A stretch of DNA of 37,452 bases from Treponema sp. GTDB lineage: Bacteria; Spirochaetota; Spirochaetia; Treponematales; Breznakiellaceae. Below the pieces are notes generated by a model, which was not told the DNA's origin, searched no databases, and was given only the letters and a program-made list of their open reading frames with translations. Where the stretch lies: positions 1-37,452 of the forward strand of contig JAISMC010000004.1 in NCBI GenBank assembly GCA_031276965.1, given 5' to 3'. Numbering within the stretch: the first letter of the stretch is position 1; each line of letters begins with the position of its first letter. The position numbers and the translations under genes are program-made. Of the stretch, positions 7,938-15,856 are shown one piece after another.

Positions 7938-9143
7938 TCAAGTTTGGCGCTGCCGGGGGTCCCGGGGGCCGTCCCATGCCGCGGGGGCCCGGAGGCTTCC
8001 GCCGTAGAGTTCCTTGGGGTAGACCGCAATGCCCAGGCGCTTCTCTATCGCCGCCAGGCGGGGCAGCTCCTCCGCATCCCCGATGGTAACCATGACGCCC
8101 CGCCGCCCGGCCCGGCCGGTCCGGCCCGCCCGGTGCAGGTAGGCCTCTTCACCGGCGGGTACGTCCAGGGCTATCACATGGGTAACGCCGGGTATGTCCA
8201 GGCCCCGGGCGGCAAGGTCGCTGGAAACCAGTACCCGGACCCGGCCGGCGCGGAAATCGTCCAGCGCCGCCCGGCGCTTCCTCTTGTCCAGATCGCCGTA
8301 GAGGCCGGCGGCGGCGATCCGGTGATGCTGGAGCTGGGCGGTGATATTGCCCGCATCCCCGGGCCGTCCGGTAAAGACCAGCGCCTTGCCGGGGCGGGCC
8401 GCGCTGATAAAGGAACGGAGGGTCCGGATCTTCCGCCGGCCCTCGCTGAAGATCGCCCAGTGTTCGATGAAGTTCCGGTACAGCTCTTCGCCGCCGGCCC
8501 GGATGGTCAGGCAGCCCTCCCCCATCAAAGGGAGGAGCCGTTCCCGGCTTTTGCGGCCGATGGTGGCGGAACAGGCCGCGGTGAGCAGATCCTTCCGGCG
8601 GGATCCCGCCAAAAGGGCCAGGTCCCTGGTGTTGGCCAGGAGTTCGTCTGCGGTAAGCCGGTCCCCCTCGTCCAGTACCAGAAAGCGGAGGCCCTCAAGC
8701 TTGAGCTTCCCCAGCCGGGCCAGCATCAAAAGCCGCGCGGGGTTCCCCACCGCCGCCGCGGGCCTTGTCTTTTTGAGGGTTTCGATCTGCCGCGCCGGGG
8801 AAACCGAACCGATGAGGAGCGCCGCCTTCAGGGGGCTTCCCTCCAGGAGAAAGTCCGCCTCGGCCTTTATTTGGGAGCAGAGCTCGTGGGTGGGGGCGGC
8901 GATAAGCAGGGCCGGCCCGCGGGGGGCCGCTTCTCCGGGGCCGGATTCCAGCAGGATCTGAAGCAGGGGGAGGAGGTAGGCGAAGGTTTTGCCCGTGCCG
9001 GTGGCGGACTGGAAGAGGACCCCCCTTCCCTCAAGGAGCGGGGGGATGACCCGGCGCTGAATCTCCGTTGGCTCCAGGATATGCCGCCGGGCCAGTTTTG
9101 CGGCAAGGAAGGGATGTATCCCCAGGGCGGCGAAGGATTCCAT
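7938..9143 (-). CDS. DEAD-box ATP-dependent RNA helicase (DEGD variant)
   Basis: 401 aa. All superfamily 2 motifs are in order: Q motif EPTEIQ (24-29), Walker A SATGTGKT (46-53), Ia APTHEL, motif II VLDEGD (156-161), motif III SAT, then the second RecA lobe with LVFTGRPGD, SSDLAARGLDIPGV and HRAGRTGRAG. These proteins unwind RNA in ribosome assembly or mRNA turnover. The signature tetrapeptide is DEGD rather than DEAD; the third position is tolerant in the wider superfamily but the change is unusual for this family. The protein lacks the long C-terminal tail of CsdA/SrmB types, so it resembles the short RhlE/RhlB-like group. It begins 12 bp after the stop of the glycosyltransferase gene on the same strand, so the two may be co-transcribed. 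Confidence 0.9.
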   Translation of the reverse strand: MESFAALGIHPFLAAKLARRHILEPTEIQRRVIPPLLEGRGVLFQSATGTGKTFAYLLPLLQILLESGPGEAAPRGPALLIAAPTHELCSQIKAEADFLLEGSPLKAALLIGSVSPARQIETLKKTRPAAAVGNPARLLMLARLGKLKLEGLRFLVLDEGDRLTADELLANTRDLALLAGSRRKDLLTAACSATIGRKSRERLLPLMGEGCLTIRAGGEELYRNFIEHWAIFSEGRRKIRTLRSFISAARPGKALVFTGRPGDAGNITAQLQHHRIAAAGLYGDLDKRKRRAALDDFRAGRVRVLVSSDLAARGLDIPGVTHVIALDVPAGEEAYLHRAGRTGRAGRRGVMVTIGDAEELPRLAAIEKRLGIAVYPKELYGGSLRAPAAWDGPRDPRQRQT

Positions 9144-9155
9144 AAGAACGATCCG

Positions 9156-10121
9156 TTAATCCGCCCGGGGCGTTTTGCGGCGGGCCGAAAAGAAGCCGCC
9201 CCGGCTTTGAGTCCGGCGGAGCCGCCTGTTTTTTTTATCAAGGTAGCTTCCCAAATCCTCCATGAGGTGGGAATATTCGTTTATCTGCGGCTTAAGCTGT
9301 CTCATCTCCGCCTCTTTGAGCTGCTGCAGGCGGCTGAAACGCCGGGACCGCTCCTCGATTTTAAGCAGCCGCCTTTCGACCATGTCGAGGAAGCTGCTGT
9401 CCTCGTTCTCCCCGGCCTTATCGAAGGCGTCGAACTCATACTTGACCACCTCCCTGTCCCTAATCTCCCCCCAGAGGGCCCGGTGGAGGTTCAGCTTGAT
9501 GCCCTTCTTCATGTAGGCGAAGCGGCCTTCCTTTTCAAAGCGCCGGATGCTCACCATGATGTAGGCGGAACTGAGAAACCTGAGCGGCCTGTAGGCCGAA
9601 CCGCGCTTCACGAAGTCGTTGTCCTCCGCCACATAGATGGTCTCGTCAAAACCGCCGATGCGGCGGAAGAGCCGCTTGGTTACAAAGATACAGAAGCCGA
9701 AGGCCTTGGGATCGAGCCAGAGATTGAGGATCACCATGAGGTTGATAAGCCGGTGGATGACCCGGTCCAGCCGGTAGTCCGAGAGGGGCCGGATCTCGCA
9801 GGTGGCCAGATCGATGTAACGGTCCTCCATCTCGTCATATACATTGCGGATAAAGCCCAGGGGGAGTATCACGTCGGCGTCAAAGAAGAAGAGCAGCTCC
9901 CCCCGGGCCGCGGCGGCGCCGGCGTTCCGGCCCGCGGCGGGGAGGCCCCCGTCCACCACCCTGCAGCCGTAGCTTCGGGCGATTTCCCTGGTCCTGTCCC
10001 TGGAATGGGCGTCGGCGACTATCACTTCGTAATCATCAAAATTCTGGGCCTTAATGCTGTCCAGCAGGCTGGGAAGCATGGCTTCTTCGTTAAGGGCCGG
10101 AATAATAATGCTGACTTTCAT
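9156..10121 (-). CDS. Family 2 glycosyltransferase with C-terminal coiled coil
   Basis: 321 aa. MKVSIIIPALNEEAMLPSLL at the N-terminus, VIVADAHSRD (34-42), the DxD motif FFDADV (79-84) and AEDNDFVKRG define a GT-A fold, GT2-type transferase that uses a nucleotide-sugar. Residues about 100-200 include a hydrophobic stretch (RLINLMVILNLWLDPKAFGFCIFVTKRLF) that may contact the membrane. The last 90 residues are charged and heptad-like (MVERRLLKIEERSRRFSRL, LKEAEMRQLKPQI), probably a coiled coil, ending in a basic tail. Likely role: lipid- or surface-glycan assembly at the inner face of the membrane; donor and acceptor unknown. It heads a two-gene unit with the helicase (12-bp gap). Confidence 0.87.
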   Translation of the reverse strand: MKVSIIIPALNEEAMLPSLLDSIKAQNFDDYEVIVADAHSRDRTREIARSYGCRVVDGGLPAAGRNAGAAAARGELLFFFDADVILPLGFIRNVYDEMEDRYIDLATCEIRPLSDYRLDRVIHRLINLMVILNLWLDPKAFGFCIFVTKRLFRRIGGFDETIYVAEDNDFVKRGSAYRPLRFLSSAYIMVSIRRFEKEGRFAYMKKGIKLNLHRALWGEIRDREVVKYEFDAFDKAGENEDSSFLDMVERRLLKIEERSRRFSRLQQLKEAEMRQLKPQINEYSHLMEDLGSYLDKKNRRLRRTQSRGGFFSARRKTPRAD

Positions 10122-10268
10122 GGCTGGGACATCTTAGCACAATCCCGCCGGAACGTAAAGTTTTAGCCCGGCGTCTGGCGGAAAACGGCGCGGTTTGATA
10201 GAATGGCGGCGGTTCCGCTTGGGGCCGTTCCGCCGCCGCTTCCGGGCCGGAAACAAAAAGGAGGATCC

Positions 10269-11753
10269 ATGATTGGGATCGGCATTGTTTTTCTTGCGGT
10301 CTTTTTAGCCCTTATGACGGGAATCGGCGTATGGGGGATGCGAAAAACGAAGACCCTGGGGGATTTTTTCCTGGGGGGAAGGACCCTGGGGCCCTGGATA
10401 TCCGCGGCGGCCTACGGCACTTCTTATTTTTCGGCGGTAATCTTTATCGGTTTTGCCGGGACCCAGGGCTGGCAGTTCGGCCTGAACGTGCTGTGGATAG
10501 CCCTGGGCAACGCCGTCATCGGCGCCGGGGCGGCCTGGTTCATCCTTGCCCGCCGGACACGCCGCATGACCCAGAACCTGGACGCCATGACCATGCCGGA
10601 ATTTCTCCAGGAACGCTACGGGGCAAAGCACCTTAAGCCCCTGGCGGCGTCGGTGATCTTCTTCTTCCTCCTCCCCTACTCTGCTTCGGTCTTTAAGGGC
10701 CTGGGCCATCTCTTTGAGGCGGTCTTTCATATTCCCTACGACGCGGTCCTCCTCATCATGATCGCCTTTACCGGGGTTTACCTGATCCTGGGCGGCTACT
10801 TTGCCATCGCCGTTACCGACTTTATCCAGGGGATCATCATGTTCTTCGGGGCGGCGGTGATGATTTTGGCGCTCTCCGGCAGGGGCGGCGGCGTCTTTGA
10901 AATGATCCGCAGGGTGGCGGAAAACTATCCCCTGCACATTCCCCCGTCCCAGCAGCCTTCGCTTCTGACGGTGATATCCCTGGTATTTATGACCAGCTTC
11001 GGCACCTGGGGCCTGCCCCAGATGACCCAAAAATTCTACGCCATCAAAAATGAGGCGGTGATCTCCAAGGCGGCGATTGTTACCACGATCTTCGCCCTGA
11101 TGATAGGCTTTTCCGCCTACCTGACCGGCGCCTATGCCCACGTATTTTTTGATCCCGCCGGCCTGCCCAGAAACGAAGCGGGGGCTATCCTCTACGACTC
11201 CATCGTACCCAGCCTGCTGACGGGACAACTGACGGGGAACCTGCAGCTCCTCCTGGCGCTGATCCTCCTGCTGGTGCTTTCCGCTTCCATGTCCACCCTT
11301 TCCTCCCTGGTGCTGGTGTCCTCATCCTCGGTGGCAATCGACCTGTACCCGTCCCGGCAGGAGGCAAAGGCGGGCAAAGACCGGTCGGTGGCGATGATGC
11401 GCTTCCTCTCGGCGATTTTTATCGTCATTTCCTATTTTATCTCCCGGTTCCAGATCAGCATCATCGTGTACCTCATGTCCCTAAGCTGGGGCGTCGTCTC
11501 GGGATCCTTCGCCGCCCCCTATGTTCTGGGGCTCTACTCGAAAAAGGTAAGCAAGGCCGGAGCCTACGCCGGCCTTCTGTCGGGGACCGCCCTGATGATA
11601 CTGCTCTTTTTCCTCTGGGGCCCCGGCCGGTCTCCCCTGGCGGCGTCCATCGCCATCACCGTTCCCTTTATCGTGGTAAGCGTTGTTTCACTGTTTACCC
11701 GCAGGCCGGAGCAGGCCGTTATCGACAGGGCCTTTGAGGGGATCCGGGCGTAA
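10269..11753 (+). CDS. Sodium:solute symporter (SSS family)
   Basis: The ORF track starts at 10203, but an AAGGAGG site sits a few bases before the ATG at 10269, which gives MIGIGIVFLAVFLALMTGIGVWG and a 494-aa protein, normal for the family. About 13 hydrophobic helices can be seen. The motifs TLGDFFLGGRTLGPWISAAA, YFSAVIFIGFAGTQGW and FGTWGLPQMTQKFYAIK are typical of SSS/PutP-like transporters that couple Na+ entry to uptake of proline, pantothenate, sugars or similar solutes. The solute cannot be decided by eye. It stands alone on the plus strand, with a divergent glycosyltransferase upstream and a convergent fusion gene starting only 11 bp beyond its stop, so there is no room for a dedicated terminator. 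Confidence 0.88.
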   Translation: MIGIGIVFLAVFLALMTGIGVWGMRKTKTLGDFFLGGRTLGPWISAAAYGTSYFSAVIFIGFAGTQGWQFGLNVLWIALGNAVIGAGAAWFILARRTRRMTQNLDAMTMPEFLQERYGAKHLKPLAASVIFFFLLPYSASVFKGLGHLFEAVFHIPYDAVLLIMIAFTGVYLILGGYFAIAVTDFIQGIIMFFGAAVMILALSGRGGGVFEMIRRVAENYPLHIPPSQQPSLLTVISLVFMTSFGTWGLPQMTQKFYAIKNEAVISKAAIVTTIFALMIGFSAYLTGAYAHVFFDPAGLPRNEAGAILYDSIVPSLLTGQLTGNLQLLLALILLLVLSASMSTLSSLVLVSSSSVAIDLYPSRQEAKAGKDRSVAMMRFLSAIFIVISYFISRFQISIIVYLMSLSWGVVSGSFAAPYVLGLYSKKVSKAGAYAGLLSGTALMILLFFLWGPGRSPLAASIAITVPFIVVSVVSLFTRRPEQAVIDRAFEGIRA

Positions 11754-11764
11754 TCCCGGCGGGA

Positions 11765-13033
11765 CTATGCGGCGGGGATAATTTTATCCGCGGGGGCGCC
11801 GCAGACGGGGCAGTTTTTAGGACGTTCCGTTCCGGAAAAGGTATATCCGCAGGAGGAGCAGGTATAGTACGGCCCGCCGGCAATATCCTCCTCCGTTTCC
11901 AGTTGTCCGCCGGCCTGCCGGAACAGGCGGAGATGTACCTTCTCCGCCATCAGCGCATCGGTAAAGGCATAGGCGGGAAGCCCCAGCCCCCGCTCCCTGG
12001 CGTAGTCCAGGCATTCCCCGTAGATCTCCTCAACCTCGTGGCGTTCCTTTTCCGCGCTTTCCTTAAGGGCCGGAAGCGGTTCCTTCATGCCCGGCATGGT
12101 ATAGTAAAAGTTTTTCGCGTGGTACCATTCCGAATCCGCCGCCGCCCGGAACAGCCTGGCGGTATTCTTCATGCCCCGCTTTTCCGCATCCTCCGCATAG
12201 AGTTTATAGCGGACATGGGCCATACATTCCTGGGAAAACGCGTTAAAGAGCAGGGTTTTCATTTTCGGATCATCATAGTCTTCCTGCCCCGGAGGGATGT
12301 CCCTTTTTTTATGGGAGAGGACGCCCCGCTCGTCGTAAAAAAAATCCACCACGTGATTATAGGGCGCCCTGATGCCGGGCTCTTCCTCTATCCTGGCCCC
12401 CGCGCCGCCGGAGACAATCAGCTTCGTTCCCTCCAGTTCATCCTCAAAGTAGGAATGGAGATGTCCGCAGATGATGTACCTTAACCGGTCCCGGCAGGGC
12501 GCAAGAACGGCGCTGAGCTTTTTCCACTCCTCCGGGGGAATTGTATTACCGGAAACTCCGTTGGGCGGCGGAATGTGCATCGTCAGGATAATGTTGGGCC
12601 GCCGGTACCGTTCCAGGGCCTGGGACAGTACTTCCAGGGAATGGGCGGAAATGATCCGCCTGGAATTATCCAAGGCCGCGATGAGGGTCCTGCTGTCCGC
12701 CAGGGCATAGTCCTTGAGGCCGAAACTGCCGTCATAGTAGTCCGTGTCGTGGTTGCCGCAGATCACAAAGACCGGCTTATCCGCCGCGGCGTTTACCAGC
12801 TCTGCCATATTAGCGTAGAACACCTTCGAACCAAAGGGGACAATGTCGCCCAGGATCAGCTGAAAATCTCCCTTTCCCGGCGGGATGCCCGAAGTTTCCC
12901 TTAAGCCCCGGGCAAAAACCGACACAATTTCGGCGCCCAGCCCGTCGCAGCCCGGATCGCCCAAAACCGTGAAGGAATTAAAATCGTCTATTGGGATAAA
13001 ACGTTGGGTTATAACCTGAATGCCGTTTTTCAT
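11765..13033 (-). CDS. Fusion protein: calcineurin-like metallophosphoesterase, rubrerythrin and rubredoxin domains
   Basis: 422 aa from the ATG at 13033, preceded by AAGGA; the ORF track extends it with an unlikely basic leader. Residues 20-245 are a calcineurin-like phosphoesterase: LGDIVPFG (61-68), CGNHD (92-96), TMHIPPP (151-157), CGHLHS (189-194). The first D-x-H motif reads GDPGCD, so the usual first histidine appears missing. Residues 255-375 are a rubrerythrin-type diiron four-helix bundle, with SQECMAHVRY, SEWYHAKNFY (E302, H305), EEIYGE and AEKVHLRLF (E364, H367). Residues 390-415 are a rubredoxin with CSSC and CPVC (392/395, 408/411). Rubrerythrins reduce H2O2 in anaerobes, with rubredoxin as electron entry; the phosphoesterase half suggests a signalling or repair activity linked to peroxide. 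Domain calls are strong, the combined role is inference. Confidence 0.88.
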   Translation of the reverse strand: MKNGIQVITQRFIPIDDFNSFTVLGDPGCDGLGAEIVSVFARGLRETSGIPPGKGDFQLILGDIVPFGSKVFYANMAELVNAAADKPVFVICGNHDTDYYDGSFGLKDYALADSRTLIAALDNSRRIISAHSLEVLSQALERYRRPNIILTMHIPPPNGVSGNTIPPEEWKKLSAVLAPCRDRLRYIICGHLHSYFEDELEGTKLIVSGGAGARIEEEPGIRAPYNHVVDFFYDERGVLSHKKRDIPPGQEDYDDPKMKTLLFNAFSQECMAHVRYKLYAEDAEKRGMKNTARLFRAAADSEWYHAKNFYYTMPGMKEPLPALKESAEKERHEVEEIYGECLDYARERGLGLPAYAFTDALMAEKVHLRLFRQAGGQLETEEDIAGGPYYTCSSCGYTFSGTERPKNCPVCGAPADKIIPAA

Positions 13034-13110
13034 AGGGGTTTCCTTGCTCTCAAGCATAATACATTTTGAAGCGGCCCACAAAGCGGCGCGGCGAACCAGG
13101 GGCACGGCGC

Positions 13111-15585
13111 TTACCGCTTCCCCGTAATGGTGCCGCCGGTGTAGTCGAGGCGGCCTTCCAGAATGGGGGAGCCGCCGCCGTACTTCGCCCTGCTGCGGTC
13201 GCCGCAAAAGAAGGCCGCGCCCCTGTCGCCGGAAACCTTGTTGGCCTTGTCCCCCGCGCCGGAGCCGTATATCGTACCGCCCTCCATGGTGAAGGTTCCG
13301 CGGCTTATATGAACGCCGCCGCCGTAGCCGTAACGGGCGGCATTAGCGGCAATCTCCCCGCCGGACATGGTGAAGGTCCCGCTGTTCATAAACACGCCGC
13401 CGCCGTTATAAGCGGCGGAATTGCCGCAGATCTTCCCGCCGGACAGGGTGAAGGTCCCGCCGTCCACCGATACGCCGCCGCCGGCGGCTTCGGCGGAATT
13501 GCCGCTAATCTCCCCGCCGGACATGATGAGGATTCCGCTGTGTACCGACACGCCGCCGCCCCCGGCGCCGGAGTTGCCGCTGACGGCCCCGCCGGACAGG
13601 ACGAAGGCTCCGCTACCCACATACACGCCGCCCCCCCCGGCGCCGGTGGAATTGCCGCTGACGGTCCCGCCGGACATGGCGAAGCTTCCGCTGCCCACAA
13701 ATACGCCGCCCCCGCCATAACCGTAACGGATGGAATTGCCGCCAATGGTCCCGCCGGACATGGTGAAGCTTCCGTCCCCCACAAATACGCCGCCCCCGGC
13801 GGTGCCGCCGCCGCCGCAATTACCGCCGATGATCCCGCCGGACATGGTAAAGGTTCCGCCGCCCACATACACGCCCCCGGCGCCGCCATTGCCGCCGCCA
13901 TCCCCGCCCCCGCTGCGATTACCGCCGATAATCCCGCCGTCCATGGTGAAGCTTCCGCCCTCCACATACACGCCGCCGCCGCCGGAATCGCCGGTGGCAT
14001 TGCCGCTGACCTCCCCGCCGGAGAGGACGAAGGCTCCGCCATCTATATACACGCCGCCGCCGTAACCGCCTTCGCCTTCAGCGGAATTGCCGCTGACGGT
14101 CCCGCCGGACATGGTAAAGGTTCCGCCGCTTACATACACGCCGCCGCCGGAGCCGTAGCGGACGAAATTGCCGCTGACGGCCCCGCCGGACAGGACGAAG
14201 GCCCCGCCGCCCACATACACGCCCCCGGCGCCGGTGCTGCCCCGGCCGCCGTCGCCGGAATTGCCGCTGACGGCCCCGCCGGACATGGTGAAGCTTCCGC
14301 CGTTCACATACACGCCCCCGGTCCCGCGGATCTCCCCGCCGGAGAGATTACAGATTCCGCCGTCCACATGCAGGCCCACCACTATGTCCCCGGTAAGGTC
14401 CCCGGCACTGCCGCCACCGGCGATGTCGGAATCGCCGCAGATAATCCCGCCGGACATGGTGAAGCTTCCGCCGCCCACATATACGCCCCCGGCGCAGATC
14501 TCCCCGCCGGACAGGATAAAGGCCCCGCCGCCCAGATATACGCCGCCGCCGAGGGTCCCGCCGGACATGGTAAAGATTCCGCCGTCCACATATACGCCGC
14601 CGGTCCCGCGGATCTCCCCGCCGGACATGGTGAAGGTTCCGCCGTTTACATACAGGCCGCCGGCGCCGCCGGCGGAATCGCCGCGGATCTCCCCCCCCTC
14701 CGCCATAATGAGGGTTCCGCCGGCGACGCTTATGGTCTCCGCAGCCTCAAAGGCGATATCCCGCAGAATCAGGGTTTCCCCGGCGGCGGCGGTAAAAGAA
14801 GAGCCGGTCAGGGCGCTTTCGTCCGCGCCGCCGCCCCGCAGGGAGACGGCCACCCCGCTGTGGGCCTGTTCAAAGGAGAGGCCCCCGGGGAAGCTTCCGC
14901 TTATGTTGACAATATAGTTTTTGTCGTCCCCCCCGCGGTCGATGGCCCGGACAGCCTCGTTCCACTGCGCCTCGTTTGTTACCTCGAAGCTCCGGGCGAT
15001 GGCCGCCCCCGGACCAAAATCTTCGGCGTCCCACCGGAGCGCCGGCCGCGCCCGCTCTCCGGCTTCAGCCCGGACCTCTGCCCCCGCTTCGGCTTCCCGT
15101 ATTCGTCCCTCCCCTTCCGCCACGCCCCCCGCCGTTCCACAGCCGGCCAGAACGGACAGCAGCAAAGCGGCCAGCGTTCCCGCGGCGCATAAGCGGCCCT
15201 TCTTTACCGCATCCGTACTACGGGCCGCGGATTTTAAGCCGGAATCCACGGATTTTAAGCCGGAATCCATGGATTTTAAGCCGGAATCCATGGATTTTAA
15301 GCCGGAATCCATGGATTTTAAGTCAGAATCCACGGATTTTAAGTCAGAATCCACGGATTTTAAGCCGGAATCCACGGATTCTAAGCCGGAATCCACGGAT
15401 TTTAAGTCAGAATCCACGGATTTTAAGCCGGAATCCATACCGGATGACCGCTCCGGCGCAAGGCCGGGGCGCTGCGCAGGACCCGCCGCGCCGGGCTCCG
15501 GGGACTGCGCCCTGCAGGGGGGAAGGCGGGGTAACTGTTTACAGGATAAAGAATTACGGAACGCTGGGGCGGGCCCTTGCTTCAT
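13111..15585 (-). CDS. Large right-handed beta-helix surface lipoprotein with repetitive N-terminal extension
   Basis: 824 aa in the longest form. From about residue 270 onward it consists of some twenty units of 22-30 residues of the type GGGVYVGGGTFTMSGGTISGN, expected to stack as a right-handed parallel beta-helix, as in treponemal polymorphic surface proteins. Upstream, GRLCAAGTLAALLLSVLAGC is a lipoprotein signal with its lipid-attachment Cys at residue 149 of the long form. Ahead of it lie ten VDSGLKS-type heptads (50-119) encoded by a 21-bp DNA array. The ATG at 15585 has a GGGAGG site and is kept as the start, although it leaves the export signal very far inside; in-array ATG codons (for example 15270) would place it near residue 44. 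Likely an outer-membrane adhesin-like protein. The frame is secure, the true start is not. Confidence 0.75.
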   Translation of the reverse strand: MKQGPAPAFRNSLSCKQLPRLPPCRAQSPEPGAAGPAQRPGLAPERSSGMDSGLKSVDSDLKSVDSGLESVDSGLKSVDSDLKSVDSDLKSMDSGLKSMDSGLKSMDSGLKSVDSGLKSAARSTDAVKKGRLCAAGTLAALLLSVLAGCGTAGGVAEGEGRIREAEAGAEVRAEAGERARPALRWDAEDFGPGAAIARSFEVTNEAQWNEAVRAIDRGGDDKNYIVNISGSFPGGLSFEQAHSGVAVSLRGGGADESALTGSSFTAAAGETLILRDIAFEAAETISVAGGTLIMAEGGEIRGDSAGGAGGLYVNGGTFTMSGGEIRGTGGVYVDGGIFTMSGGTLGGGVYLGGGAFILSGGEICAGGVYVGGGSFTMSGGIICGDSDIAGGGSAGDLTGDIVVGLHVDGGICNLSGGEIRGTGGVYVNGGSFTMSGGAVSGNSGDGGRGSTGAGGVYVGGGAFVLSGGAVSGNFVRYGSGGGVYVSGGTFTMSGGTVSGNSAEGEGGYGGGVYIDGGAFVLSGGEVSGNATGDSGGGGVYVEGGSFTMDGGIIGGNRSGGGDGGGNGGAGGVYVGGGTFTMSGGIIGGNCGGGGTAGGGVFVGDGSFTMSGGTIGGNSIRYGYGGGGVFVGSGSFAMSGGTVSGNSTGAGGGGVYVGSGAFVLSGGAVSGNSGAGGGGVSVHSGILIMSGGEISGNSAEAAGGGVSVDGGTFTLSGGKICGNSAAYNGGGVFMNSGTFTMSGGEIAANAARYGYGGGVHISRGTFTMEGGTIYGSGAGDKANKVSGDRGAAFFCGDRSRAKYGGGSPILEGRLDYTGGTITGKR
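15229..15438. repeat. 21-bp tandem array 2 (ten units) inside the beta-helix gene
   Basis: Ten uninterrupted 21-bp units start at 15229 and every 21 bp to 15418. Each is framed by GGATT...AATCC, an imperfect palindrome; the unit at 15376 is GGATTC-N7-GAATCC. Two core versions alternate on the minus strand, TTCCGGCTTAAAA and TTCTGACTTAAAA. Read in the beta-helix frame, every unit begins with ATG or GTG and encodes (M/V)DS(G/D)L(K/E)S. The Leu and Val/Met spacing fits an a/d heptad pattern. Confidence 0.95.
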
Positions 15586-15618
15586 TGCGCGCCACCTCCC
15601 TATAAAACGGGAGCGCTT

Positions 15619-15639
15619 CCAAAACCCGCTTGGTTTTGG
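15619..15639. repeat. Single 21-bp palindrome between divergent genes
   Basis: CCAAAACC-CGCTT-GGTTTTGG, an 8-bp perfect stem and 5-nt loop, 21 bp overall. It lies 33 bp upstream of the preferred beta-helix start and upstream of the ior operon. A closely similar 21-bp hairpin, CCAAAACGC-AGG-GCGTTTTGG, occurs at 19552-19572. It could be an operator for either divergent gene or a solitary relative of the 21-bp arrays. No U-tract follows on either strand. Confidence 0.75.
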
Positions 15640-15703
15640 GAAAGCCCCACGGTATAGATCTATTTTACCGGCCTGGTTATACTCATACCCGGAGAAAGGG
15701 ACT

Positions 15704-15856
15704 ATGTCAACGGCGCTTAAAAACGGGGCGGGGCAAAACCGCCTGATCCGGGCGGATTATCCGGCCCGGGAAACAGATACGGCGGGGGATATGCCGGAGC
15801 TTTCGATTCCGCCCGGCCCGGCGGCGGCTTTTAACGGTATCCGGAGCGTTCTTTGA
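15704..15856 (+). CDS. Possible 50-aa leader ORF coupled to iorA
   Basis: Begins MSTALKNGAGQNRL and ends AAFNGIRSVL. The ATG at 15704 follows AGAAAGGG, a moderate ribosome site, and a TATACT (15678-15683) upstream could be a -10 element. The TGA stop overlaps the TTG start of iorA (TTGA), the arrangement used for translational coupling. No family is recognised and it contains no run of aromatic or branched residues that would suggest an attenuator peptide. It may be a short regulatory ORF or chance; the coupling geometry is the main support. Confidence 0.35.
   Translation: MSTALKNGAGQNRLIRADYPARETDTAGDMPELSIPPGPAAAFNGIRSVL

Noticed and set aside
7656-10166. 836-aa plus-strand ORF
   Set aside because: It is a shadow of the helicase and glycosyltransferase genes on the minus strand, which have complete family motifs; the product here is proline/glycine-rich without domains.
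13066-15192. 708-aa plus-strand ORF opposite the beta-helix gene
   Set aside because: It stays open because of the GC-rich periodic repeats; the repeated ADGPAGHGEASA-type product has no start signal or known family, while the minus strand has a lipoprotein signal and MSGG/SGN units.
15229-15438. CRISPR array
   Set aside because: Units are contiguous with no spacers and no cas genes are nearby; the same holds for the arrays at 7513 and 19993.
14921-15856. 311-aa plus-strand ORF across array 2
   Set aside because: Passes through the opposite-strand lipoprotein gene and its repeats; only its last 50 codons (15704-15856) have a plausible start.
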